Assembly (NCBI GenBank): GCA_045635885.1 | Contig: JAZTWO010000063.1 | Coordinates: 1-19,812, forward strand | Length of the DNA: 19,812 bases | Reading direction: 5' to 3' | Source of the DNA: RGIG4608 sp045635885 | Lineage (GTDB): Bacteria; Bacillota; Clostridia; Oscillospirales; CAG-272 | Shown here: positions 13,635-19,812 of the stretch, in pieces | Numbering within the stretch: the first letter of the stretch is position 1 | How the letters are laid out: each line of letters begins with the position of its first letter | Translations under genes and position numbers: made by a program | The notes under the pieces: generated by a model | Databases searched by the model: none | Told to the model about the DNA's origin: nothing | Seen by the model: the letters and a program-made list of their open reading frames with translations, nothing else

Positions 13635-15788
13635 TTATTTACCTGTAGTAAAGTTATAATCGTTATAGATTTTACCGTCATCAGTGATAACAGCAAGAGC
13701 GCAGCCCTTAAGACCCTTTGCATTCCAGTCGCAAAGAGCGAGTTCAACTGTAAGAGTCACCTCGTTTTCACCCTCTGCGAAAAGGGCACCGAGCCAAGAA
13801 TACTGACCTGCATTACCTGAGTAGAGAAGCACGTCGCCAACACTGTATGTGGTGGAATAAGCAGTAACTTTTCTTGTAACCTTTGCTGTGATTACGTAAA
13901 CGAGAGTAGTTGCCTCTGCGCTATCGGAAACAGCCTTGATATCAGCCATAGTAGCATCCTTAATAAAGGATTCGGTTGAATATTCGTGCTTGCCGTAATA
14001 GTTTGCAACGATAGTTGCACTATCGATACAAATCTGACCTGCGCCGTCCTTGGTTACGGATCTTGTGCCTTCGATAACTACCTTTTGACCAATAGCAAGT
14101 CCTTCGAACACGTCTGCATCCACTCTTACGGGGATAGCGCCTGTTTCGTCGATAAGATAGAAACCGCTTTGGTTAGCAAGGGAAGGACCGATGATGCCTT
14201 CAACCTTAATGACTTCACCAACGGGAGAGTCAATTGCTTCTTTTACTGTAAGGCCTTCGCTTGTAACGGGAGCATCCACTGTGATTTCAACTGTTGTTGA
14301 ATATGTATATTCACCGTAAGTACCTGTGATAGTAATTGTGGCAGTACCGTTGTTCTTGCAATTAAGAATTGTTTTTCCGTCTTCTTCTGCAAAATAAACT
14401 ACGTTTTCATTGCTTGAAGAGTAAGAAAGTGTAGCGTTTTCAAAGCCGAGAAGCTCACTTGAAACGCTTGTTACAAGCTCAAGAAGGGGATTGCCTGTGT
14501 ATGTTGAAAGGAACTGACCAACACCGTAATATTCAACGATATGCTCAGGAGCATTTGAAACGTCGAATACAAATCCTTCGTCATAAACCGCAATGGGAAG
14601 GAATCTGAAATAGCAATCTGTAGCGGTTGATTTTGCGTTCATGGGAGAGAGATAAACTGTGCAAATCTTACCGTCGAATTTGTCAAGCCAAGCAAAGTCG
14701 GAACCATTGCACTGTGTGTATGTATATGCGCCTGTGTCACCGTCAAGGTCGAAGAAGTAGTAGTTAACAAAGCCGCTTCCGGGAACCTTTTTAACAAGGG
14801 CAGTTGTTTTGTAAACAGTTGTTGTAACGTTTTCAGTTACGGGAATTTCAAGAATTTCCTTAACTGTCATTTCTTCGCACCAAGAGAAGTCGATTTCGTT
14901 TGTAGCATTATCGTTTTCATAAAGAGTAGCATCAGAAATCTGGCAGCAACCCTTGTAACCGAATTTGTTTGCATTATTTGTTTCGTCAGCAAGAATCCAA
15001 TAGTCCTTTGAACCAAGAACTGTAATCTTGTTGCCGATTGCAACCTGACCTGCAATGTCCGCATCGTAAACGTAAATGGAGTTTGTTCCGTCAACGAGGT
15101 AAACACCGCTTGGCTTCATACCGTTAGCGTATGTAATTCTTGCAACAATGCCGGTAACAGAAATTTTTGTGCCAAGAGCAGTCTCACGTGCGTCTGCAAT
15201 TGTCATTGCTGTATATTCGGATGCATCAATATCTTCTTTGTTTGCCTTTTTGTAGTCAATAAGGCGAGCGTTCTTAACCTGAGGAGTACCGTTAAATGTA
15301 TTAAGAGTACAATAAAGAAGAACCTCATCTCCCTTAACGGGCTTTGTGGGGAAGTCAGCATATCCAACGTCACCATCTTCACTATAAGTACCGTAAACGT
15401 AGATTTCGCCGGTTTCGTCGGCAATTGTCATTTCACCGTAAGCGGGATTGCTAACCTTTACGATAGTTGCACGAATGTAATATCTATCGCTGGGGGTGTT
15501 GCTTGTCTCTGCCATTGCAATTTCAATTGCTTCTGCAATTGTGATGATGTCATAAAGTCTGTCCCATTCGTCCTCGTCGGGATCGGGATCGGGAGTGGGA
15601 TCATCATTGATGTCGGGGGTAGTGGCAGAGGTTGTTGTGGTTGTAGTGGTAGTGGTAGTGGTAGTTGACTCTTGAGTGGACTGTGTAGTTGATTCAACTG
15701 TGTCATCAAAATCAAGAGAGCAGCTTGTGATTGTGAGAGCAATTGTTACAAACACAAGCAAGATAGAAATGATTTGTGTAAACTTCAT
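13635..15788 (-). CDS. Secreted lipoprotein with repeated OB-fold-like domains and a Big2-like domain
   Basis: A 717-residue protein with a lipoprotein signal (hydrophobic 5-20, lipobox ITSC, lipidated Cys23), so it should be anchored on the outer face of the membrane. A low-complexity linker follows: 12 consecutive Thr (42-53), then a Pro/Asp stretch (59-73). Modules of the type TIAEAIEIA...YIRATIV...MTIADETGEIYVYG recur at about 82-180, 193-290, 306-400 (divergent), 510-600 and 610-712; these resemble extracellular OB-fold domains seen in YhcR-like and DUF5689-like proteins. Residues 430-505 look like a bacterial Ig-like (Big2) domain (SYSSSNENVVYF...GTATITITGTYG). No catalytic domain is seen, so it is probably a binding or scaffold protein. 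AAAGGAG lies 7 nt before the ATG. It stands alone. Confidence 0.85.
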   Translation of the reverse strand: MKFTQIISILLVFVTIALTITSCSLDFDDTVESTTQSTQESTTTTTTTTTTTTSATTPDINDDPTPDPDPDEDEWDRLYDIITIAEAIEIAMAETSNTPSDRYYIRATIVKVSNPAYGEMTIADETGEIYVYGTYSEDGDVGYADFPTKPVKGDEVLLYCTLNTFNGTPQVKNARLIDYKKANKEDIDASEYTAMTIADARETALGTKISVTGIVARITYANGMKPSGVYLVDGTNSIYVYDADIAGQVAIGNKITVLGSKDYWILADETNNANKFGYKGCCQISDATLYENDNATNEIDFSWCEEMTVKEILEIPVTENVTTTVYKTTALVKKVPGSGFVNYYFFDLDGDTGAYTYTQCNGSDFAWLDKFDGKICTVYLSPMNAKSTATDCYFRFLPIAVYDEGFVFDVSNAPEHIVEYYGVGQFLSTYTGNPLLELVTSVSSELLGFENATLSYSSSNENVVYFAEEDGKTILNCKNNGTATITITGTYGEYTYSTTVEITVDAPVTSEGLTVKEAIDSPVGEVIKVEGIIGPSLANQSGFYLIDETGAIPVRVDADVFEGLAIGQKVVIEGTRSVTKDGAGQICIDSATIVANYYGKHEYSTESFIKDATMADIKAVSDSAEATTLVYVITAKVTRKVTAYSTTYSVGDVLLYSGNAGQYSWLGALFAEGENEVTLTVELALCDWNAKGLKGCALAVITDDGKIYNDYNFTTGK
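15645..15665 (-). repeat. Short tandem repeat encoding the poly-Thr linker
   Basis: AGTGGT repeats 3.5 times on the + strand (15645-15665), reading as alternating ACC and ACT Thr codons on the coding strand. Gain or loss of one unit would change the linker by two Thr without a frameshift. Confidence 0.6.
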
Positions 15789-15813
15789 TTGCTAACTCCT
15801 TTAATAAAATAAT

Positions 15814-15830
15814 TTGTACTTAAAGTACAA
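15814..15830. promoter_or_regulatory. Operator-like perfect inverted repeat at the lipoprotein transcription start
   Basis: TTGTACTT (15814-15821), one central A, and AAGTACAA (15823-15830) form a perfect 17-bp inverted repeat. It lies 5 bp downstream of the candidate -10 on the minus strand and so covers the predicted start site. This is the position expected of a repressor site; the regulator is not known. Confidence 0.5.
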
Positions 15831-15834
15831 TACT

Positions 15835-15863
15835 ATTTTATTATTAATATGTTAAAAAATCAA
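15835..15863 (-). promoter_or_regulatory. Candidate promoter of the lipoprotein gene
   Basis: On the minus strand TTGATT (15858-15863), a 17-nt spacer and TAAAAT (15835-15840). The region is extremely AT-rich, which raises the chance of spurious matches. Confidence 0.5.
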
Positions 15864-15959
15864 TAATAAATTTGTTTTTTTGAAAAAATTGTTGTATTTT
15901 GACATAAGAATATTGTTTTGTTATATTTAAATGTTCATTTTAAATAAAAAATTTTCATA

Positions 15960-15988
15960 TTGACAATAGTATATTTAGGTGTTAAAAT
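15960..15988 (+). promoter_or_regulatory. Promoter of the 16016-19314 operon
   Basis: A perfect TTGACA (15960-15965), 17-nt spacer and TAAAAT (15983-15988). It predicts a start near 15995 and a leader of about 20 nt carrying the GAAGGGGG ribosome site. It diverges from the lipoprotein promoter about 100 bp away. Confidence 0.78.
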
Positions 15989-16015
15989 AAATAAAAGCAC
16001 GTTGAAGGGGGAAAA

Positions 16016-16525
16016 ATGAACTTTGAATATTATTTTTTAAAGCAAATAAATCGTCACCCCTCAATGCAATATCAAGATGCGGTGAAATTGTGTTATCAAG
16101 CGGCATTTGGTGCAGAGCATATTTTGTCAAATCTTGAATGTGCATACACTTATCTTGTTGCGGAATTTGATGCGGTTTCACCTACTGATGAGCCGATTTA
16201 TGAGCAGATTTCGCCTTGCGTTGCAAGGGTAAATCTTGGTGCGTGGAAAAGGGAAGGACACTTGGCAGAAACTCTATTCGATTTGTTCAAAAGCTCTGCT
16301 TTTGTGATTGAAAATTCAAACGAAAAATTCGTTGATTTTCTCGATATAGCGGAGGGTGTGTTGAGCGAAAAAATGCCAGAATTTGACCGAATTGCGTGGG
16401 TAACATTCCTTGAAAATCACAAAAAGGCAGGAATGCCACCCGTCCACCATAGCGATTTTTACCGTGAAAATGAAAATCCACATTATCGAATAGTTAAAAT
16501 TTCAGAATTGGAGAAGATATTATGA
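16016..16525 (+). CDS. Conserved hypothetical protein, 169 aa
   Basis: A soluble, acidic protein without signal peptide or membrane segments. I believe similar uncharacterised proteins occur in other Clostridia, but cannot name a family. Visible blocks that look constrained are RHPSMQYQDAVKLCYQAAFGA (13-33) followed by EHI, RVNLGAWK (71-78), PPVHHSDFYR (141-150) and PHYRIV (155-160). The several histidines in these blocks (H35, H144, H145, H156) could be catalytic or metal-binding, which is conjecture. AAGGGGG lies about 4-5 nt before the ATG. Its stop overlaps the next start as ATGA (16522-16525), so it is translationally coupled to the ICMT-like gene. Confidence 0.8.
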   Translation: MNFEYYFLKQINRHPSMQYQDAVKLCYQAAFGAEHILSNLECAYTYLVAEFDAVSPTDEPIYEQISPCVARVNLGAWKREGHLAETLFDLFKSSAFVIENSNEKFVDFLDIAEGVLSEKMPEFDRIAWVTFLENHKKAGMPPVHHSDFYRENENPHYRIVKISELEKIL

Positions 16526-17193
16526 CACTTAAATTATTCATTGAAGCAATATTGAAATTTGCGCTTGGAATTGTGCTTATCGGTGCACTCATCTTTCTTC
16601 CTGCGGGCACGTTGGCTTTTGTCGGCGGATGGTTATTAATGGGAATTCTTTTTGTTCCGATGTTTATTGCGGGAATTGTTATGATGGTGAAAAATCCATC
16701 GTTGCTTGCAAGCAGACTTGAAGCCAAGGAAAAAGAGAAAGAGCAGAGCTTAGTGGTGAAATTAAGCGGACTTATGTTCGTTGTGGGCTTTGTTCTTGCA
16801 GGTCTTGATTATAGATTCGGCTGGGTAAGATTGCCATTTGCAGTGAACGTTGTTGCGGCGGTAGTTTTCATTTTGGCTTATGTTATTTATGCCGAGGTTT
16901 TGCGAGAGAACACATATCTTTCAAGAACAATTAAGGTTGTTGAGGGGCAAAAGGTTATATCAACGGGGCTTTACGGCATAGTTCGCCACCCCATGTATTT
17001 TGCAACTATTTTGCTTTTTATGTCAATGCCCTTGGTGCTTGGCTCAATTGTTTCATTTGTTGTGTTTTTGGCTTATCCCTTTATCATAGCGGCTCGTATT
17101 AAAAACGAGGAAGAAGTACTTATGCGTGAGCTTGAGGGATATGGGAAATACAAAGAAAAGGTTAAATACAGAATGTTGCCATTTATTTGGTAA
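16522..17193 (+). CDS. ICMT/PEMT-family integral membrane methyltransferase
   Basis: A 223-residue membrane protein with about five hydrophobic segments (roughly 11-31, 33-55, 80-95, 106-125 and 160-191). The C-terminal half carries the isoprenylcysteine carboxyl methyltransferase-like pattern: STGLYGIVRHPMYFATILLF (147-166), then RIKNEEEVLMRELEGYGKYKEKV (192-214), where the RHPMY and NEE/E segments bind S-adenosylmethionine and substrate. Bacteria lack prenylated CaaX proteins, so the acceptor is probably a lipid, isoprenoid or small molecule and is not known. It overlaps the preceding gene by 4 bp and precedes the HAD gene by 17 bp. Confidence 0.87.
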   Translation: MTLKLFIEAILKFALGIVLIGALIFLPAGTLAFVGGWLLMGILFVPMFIAGIVMMVKNPSLLASRLEAKEKEKEQSLVVKLSGLMFVVGFVLAGLDYRFGWVRLPFAVNVVAAVVFILAYVIYAEVLRENTYLSRTIKVVEGQKVISTGLYGIVRHPMYFATILLFMSMPLVLGSIVSFVVFLAYPFIIAARIKNEEEVLMRELEGYGKYKEKVKYRMLPFIW

Positions 17194-17210
17194 AAAGGAG
17201 TTTTACATAT

Positions 17211-17921
17211 ATGAATTTTTTGTTTGATTTGTACGGTACTTTGGCGGATATAAAGACCGATGAGGAACTGGAGTCCCTTTGGTTTGGATTCGCTTGGCTT
17301 TTAGGTGAAAGCGACGTTAAAAAGGTTAAGGATGAATACCACGCAATTTGCCAGAAGCACGCAGATGCAAGGGCGCACAAGTTTGTGGAATTTGACCTTT
17401 TGCTTGTTTTTGAAGAAATGCTTGAAAACCGTGGTGCAAACAAAGTGAAAGCACCCGAGCTTGCAAGGGAATTTCGCATTTTGTCAAGACAAAAGCTTCG
17501 TCTTTTCCCCTGCATTACGGAAATTCTTAAAGGGCTTAAAGAAAGAGGGGCAGGCGTTTATCTTGTGTCGAATGCACAGGCGTGCTTTACTAAGGATGAG
17601 CTCGACGAGCTTGGAATTACTCCACTTTTTGATGGGATTCTTATTTCAAGTGATGCGGGTGTTAAAAAGCCCTCTCCCGACATTTTCAGCGTTGCGTTCA
17701 ATAAATTTTCGCTTAAAGCAGAGGATTGCTTCTATGTTGGAAACGACCTTCACGACGACGTGCTTGGTGCGAGTGGTGCAGGACTTAAAACTGTTTATAT
17801 TGAAACCGAGCAGTCGGGAAAATATCCCGATTTGTGTGTTTCTCCCGATTATGTAGCGGCTAATCACGAAGAAATGAAAAATCTTTTGTTTACTTTGGCG
17901 GAGGCACAAAATGATAAGTGA
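17211..17921 (+). CDS. HAD-superfamily hydrolase
   Basis: A 236-residue cytosolic HAD enzyme, probably a small-molecule phosphatase. Motif I is FDLYGTL with nucleophile D6, motif II LVSN with S120, motif III Lys at 152/153 in GVKKPSPDIF, and motif IV YVGNDLHDDV with D179 and D182/D183. The cap is the helical C1 type. At the D+2 position, where phosphatases usually have the acid/base Asp, there is Tyr8, as in haloacid dehalogenases; DLYGT forms are, to my recollection, common in clostridial members. An in-frame TTG at 17187 would add eight residues, but AAAAAGGAG (17192-17200) lies between it and the ATG at 17211 with 10-nt spacing, so ATG is the start. It overlaps the MATE gene by 11 bp. Confidence 0.9.
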   Translation: MNFLFDLYGTLADIKTDEELESLWFGFAWLLGESDVKKVKDEYHAICQKHADARAHKFVEFDLLLVFEEMLENRGANKVKAPELAREFRILSRQKLRLFPCITEILKGLKERGAGVYLVSNAQACFTKDELDELGITPLFDGILISSDAGVKKPSPDIFSVAFNKFSLKAEDCFYVGNDLHDDVLGASGAGLKTVYIETEQSGKYPDLCVSPDYVAANHEEMKNLLFTLAEAQNDK

Positions 17922-19314
17922 AAAAGATTTACAACGTAGGGAGAGAATACTTAATGGCAGTCTTTTGACTGTTATTATCAGTATTTGCGCACCGATATTT
18001 CTTTATAATCTTTTCAATTCATTCTATGCAATAATCGACGCAGTTGTTGTGTCTAAAATCAATCCCACAAGTGTTAGTGCGGTGTCATCAATTTCGCAGA
18101 TACAACACCTTCTTTCCTCGCTCGGCTCGGGACTTTCTGCCGGTGGCGGAATTTTGGTGGCGAGATATTTTGGTGCGGGGGATATGGAAAAGGCGAGATT
18201 TAATTCTAATCAAACCATATCAATTTCCACTATAGTTATTGCGCTTTTGCTGTGCATTTGCGTTCCTTTTGCGCTCCCAATAATGAAATTGTCGGGCGTG
18301 CCCGATGAACTTATAAGCATAGGCACGGGATATTTCATTGTGCAGGTAATTACCCTTGCGTTCGTGTTTTATAATAGCGTATTTATGGCAATGCAAAAGG
18401 CAAAGGGAAACACCAAAATTATGCTTTGGCTAAATATTTTAACAATGATTGTCAAGCTTTCACTTTCCTTGCTTTTCATTTGGGGAATGGGCAAGCGTGA
18501 CATTGTTTGGGTGGCGGTTGCAACACTTATCGGTCAGGCGGTGATGTTTGCAATTTTGCTTTCGATGATGCTTAAAAAGGATAATGTTTTTATTATCAAG
18601 CTTGATGAATTTAGACTTGCCAAGGAATCGTGCAAAAAGATTTTGACAATATCGCTTCCGATTTTCCTTGGAAAATTTATTTTCTCGTTTGGCAAGGTGA
18701 GTATAAATGCTATGTGCAAGGCATATGGTCCGCTTGTCGTTGGTGCGCTTGGAGTTTCCAACAATATGTGCGGACTTGTAACCACCCCAATAAATTCGTT
18801 TGAAGAGGGAACATCAACAATTATTAGCCAAAATATTGGTGCAGGGAATGTGAAAAGAGCGATAAAAACGTTTAAATATTCTTTTGTTTTGGCAACCTCG
18901 CTTGGCATTGTTGGATATATTCTTGTTCGCTTTGTTTGTCAGGATGCAATAATTAATCTCTATAACCAAAACGAGCTTGCAACGGATACTGCGCAATTTT
19001 TGGCATTGATTAAGAGCATAAACAGATATGATTCACTCTCCATTTTGGCGCTTGCGGTCAATTCTGCGGTTCTTGGTGTGCTTTATGGATTTGGACAAAC
19101 AAAGCTCACAATGGTGCTTAATATCAGTAGAGTTTTTGTATTTCGCATTCCTGTTTTGTGGTATTTGCAAACGTTCCATAAAGAAATTGGAGCAGAGGCG
19201 GCAGGAATTTCAATGGGAATTAGTAATATTTGTATAGCTATGGCATCACTTCTTTTTCTTGCGATTTTCATTTCAAGATTGAGAAAAAAGGAGCTTGAAC
19301 AATTGGTAAACTGA
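17911..19314 (+). CDS. MATE-family multidrug/small-molecule exporter
   Basis: A 467-residue protein with about twelve hydrophobic segments in two similar halves, the usual size for MATE transporters. Family features include the N-terminal PIFLYNLFNSFYAIIDAVVVSK, GLSAGGGILVARYFGAGD (about 74-91) and in the second half SFEEGTSTIISQNIGAGN (about 298-315), the two matching helix-loop elements. These proteins export cations or drugs in exchange for sodium or protons; the substrate is unknown. GGAGG (17900-17904) lies 6 nt before the ATG, inside the HAD gene. It is the last gene of the operon, closed by the terminator at 19321. Confidence 0.92.
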   Translation: MISEKDLQRRERILNGSLLTVIISICAPIFLYNLFNSFYAIIDAVVVSKINPTSVSAVSSISQIQHLLSSLGSGLSAGGGILVARYFGAGDMEKARFNSNQTISISTIVIALLLCICVPFALPIMKLSGVPDELISIGTGYFIVQVITLAFVFYNSVFMAMQKAKGNTKIMLWLNILTMIVKLSLSLLFIWGMGKRDIVWVAVATLIGQAVMFAILLSMMLKKDNVFIIKLDEFRLAKESCKKILTISLPIFLGKFIFSFGKVSINAMCKAYGPLVVGALGVSNNMCGLVTTPINSFEEGTSTIISQNIGAGNVKRAIKTFKYSFVLATSLGIVGYILVRFVCQDAIINLYNQNELATDTAQFLALIKSINRYDSLSILALAVNSAVLGVLYGFGQTKLTMVLNISRVFVFRIPVLWYLQTFHKEIGAEAAGISMGISNICIAMASLLFLAIFISRLRKKELEQLVN

Positions 19315-19320
19315 AAAAAC

Positions 19321-19352
19321 AAATCAGGTGCAAACTTGCGCCTGATTTTTTT
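19321..19352 (+). terminator. Rho-independent terminator after the MATE gene
   Basis: AAATCAGGTGC (19321-19331) and GCGCCTGATTT (19338-19348) pair over 11 bp with one G-U pair and a 6-nt loop, followed by a T run to 19352. It starts 7 bp after the stop. Confidence 0.9.
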
Positions 19353-19376
19353 GATGCTAAAAAGACAAATTTTTCC

Positions 19377-19404
19377 TTGACATTTTGCAAAATAATGATA
19401 TAAT
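19377..19404 (+). promoter_or_regulatory. Strong promoter of the tRNA-Leu locus
   Basis: Perfect TTGACA (19377-19382), 16-nt spacer, perfect TATAAT (19399-19404) and an extended -10 TGA. The predicted start is near 19411, only about 9 nt before the truncated tRNA copy, so it fits a promoter built for a tRNA at 19420. I see no other promoter before the intact tRNA. Confidence 0.85.
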
Positions 19405-19419
19405 ATTATTCGTGCAAAT

Positions 19420-19441
19420 GCAGATGTGGCGGAATTGGCAG
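19420..19441 (+). pseudogene. Truncated copy of the 5' end of tRNA-Leu
   Basis: These 22 bases are identical to bases 1-22 of the intact tRNA-Leu at 19588 (acceptor 5' strand GCAGATG, D-stem GCG and most of the D loop). Two more identical bases precede both copies, giving a 24-bp direct repeat (19418-19441 and 19586-19609). After 19441 the sequence diverges completely: no D-stem partner, anticodon arm or CATCTGC acceptor strand follows. It cannot make a tRNA. Confidence 0.85.
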
Positions 19442-19585
19442 CTTCGAAAACGAGCGCACCCTGTGGGTGAAGAAGCGAGTTTGAGAAGGTGCAGAAACAA
19501 GGAGCATTGCGAGTGAAGAAGAGCAAGGCGACTATGTTTTAAACCGTCTCGCGGGGGCGCGGCTGCCCCAAAAATCAAATTAAAT
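19442..19585. other. 144-bp intervening segment between the two tRNA-Leu 5' ends
   Basis: GC-richer than the flanks, without a credible full gene. It contains a small hairpin CACCC-tgt-GGGTG (19457-19469) and GGGGC-gcggct-GCCCC near its end, neither with a U tail. An open frame from 19485 to a TAA at about 19583 reads in a protein-like way and ends GDYVLNRLAGARLPQKSN, but it has no start codon or ribosome site and an in-frame TGA lies right before it. It looks like a remnant or an inserted element. Confidence 0.4.
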
Positions 19586-19587
19586 AT

Positions 19588-19674
19588 GCAGATGTGGCGG
19601 AATTGGCAGACGCGCTGGATTCAGGTTCCAGTGAAAGCAATTTCATATGGGTTCAAGTCCCTTCATCTGCACCA
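19588..19674 (+). tRNA. tRNA-Leu (anticodon CAG), CCA encoded
   Basis: An 87-nt class II tRNA. Acceptor strands GCAGATG and CATCTGC pair perfectly; D-stem GCG/CGC; anticodon arm CTGGA-TTCAGGT-TCCAG with anticodon CAG and G37; long variable arm TGAAA-gcaa-TTTCA; T loop TTCAAGT; discriminator A and encoded CCA (19672-19674). It decodes CUG. One T-stem pair (50-64) is a T-T mismatch. It has no promoter of its own and is probably transcribed from 19377-19404 through the truncated copy, then trimmed by RNase P. Confidence 0.96.
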
Positions 19675-19720
19675 AATAAACAAAACCAAACCCTTGTGGT
19701 TTGGTTTTGTTTATTTTATG
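19674..19720 (+). terminator. Terminator of the tRNA-Leu transcript
   Basis: Positions 19674-19692 and 19698-19716 are perfectly complementary over 19 bp with a 5-nt loop (cttgt). The arm sequence is A-rich on the left and T-rich on the right, ending in a T-rich tail. The stem begins at the last base of the encoded CCA. Confidence 0.85.
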
Positions 19721-19742
19721 ACAAATTAACGATTGAATCCTT

Positions 19743-19768
19743 GGTGTTTGCTTGCAAACACCCTTTTG
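19743..19768 (+). terminator. Small palindrome near the window end
   Basis: GGTGTTTGC (19743-19751), tt and GCAAACACC (19754-19762) form a perfect 9-bp inverted repeat followed by ctttt. It may be a second weak terminator or an operator for a gene beyond the window. No gene is seen from 19717 to 19812. Confidence 0.35.
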
Positions 19769-19812
19769 CGTCAGGGAACTAAAGACAAGTGCAAACGCTC
19801 GCGCAAAAGTGG

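Noticed and set aside
17187..17210. TTG start for the HAD hydrolase, overlapping the ICMT-like gene
   Set aside because: The ribosome site lies inside this extension and fits the ATG at 17211; the HAD fold begins at that ATG.
19083..19526. 147-codon minus-strand ORF across the end of the MATE gene and the tRNA-Leu leader
   Set aside because: Crosses a MATE coding end, a terminator and a promoter; no ribosome site or recognisable content.
19545..19566. GGGGC-gcggct-GCCCC hairpin as a terminator before the tRNA
   Set aside because: It is followed by A residues rather than T on the + strand, and the T residues lie on the wrong side for the minus strand.
19594..19782. 62-codon + strand ORF
   Set aside because: It lies across the tRNA-Leu gene and its terminator; the peptide is a by-product of tRNA sequence.
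1..19812. CRISPR array, transposase, integrase, phage or defence genes
   Set aside because: No regularly spaced repeats and no ORF with matching motifs were seen.

Overview
The window looks like chromosome from an AT-rich Gram-positive anaerobe, most likely an uncultured gut clostridium (Oscillospiraceae/Ruminococcaceae-like). The grounds are strong AGGAG ribosome sites on almost every gene, sigma-A type promoters, many U-tailed hairpin terminators, the MEP isoprenoid genes, a DUF896 protein, an EF-G2-type translational GTPase, and a Thr/Pro/Asp-linker lipoprotein. Placement is inferred from gene content and style only.

Layout. Positions 1-141 hold the acidic tail of a + strand gene, which meets a minus-strand block at a bidirectional terminator (232-250). 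The minus-strand block runs from 10865 down to 261. Its first unit, with a consensus promoter at 10895-10923, is MBL-fold hydrolase, gltX, glnS and a DUF1294 membrane protein, ending at a terminator at 6497-6526. Its second unit is an ABC exporter, a DUF896 protein, tsaE, tsaB, rpiB, ispD and ispF, several of them overlapping. Then come rpe and a 95-residue hypothetical gene, each with a candidate promoter. The gap 10866-11436 carries divergent promoters around a 108-bp palindromic repeat. On the + strand an EF-G2-type GTPase gene (11437-13494) ends in tandem hairpins, converging on a large minus-strand lipoprotein gene (13635-15788) made of repeated OB-fold-like modules and one Ig-like module. 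A divergent promoter pair then starts a + strand operon (16016-19314): an uncharacterised 169-residue protein, an ICMT-like membrane methyltransferase, a HAD hydrolase and a MATE exporter. The window ends with a tRNA-Leu(CAG) gene whose first 22 bases are also present 168 bp upstream, directly behind a strong promoter.

Function. Most genes are core: Glu- and Gln-tRNA charging, t6A tRNA modification (TsaB, TsaE), pentose phosphate enzymes (Rpe, RpiB), isoprenoid precursors (IspD, IspF) and translation. Less ordinary items are the disrupted tRNA-Leu locus, the palindromic repeat, the multi-OB lipoprotein with an operator-like inverted repeat over its predicted transcription start, and the 16016-19314 operon. 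I found no CRISPR array, transposase, integrase, rRNA or recognisable defence system. Three coding starts (rpe, the MBL hydrolase, the HAD hydrolase) were placed at ATG codons fitting their ribosome sites rather than at upstream TTG codons.
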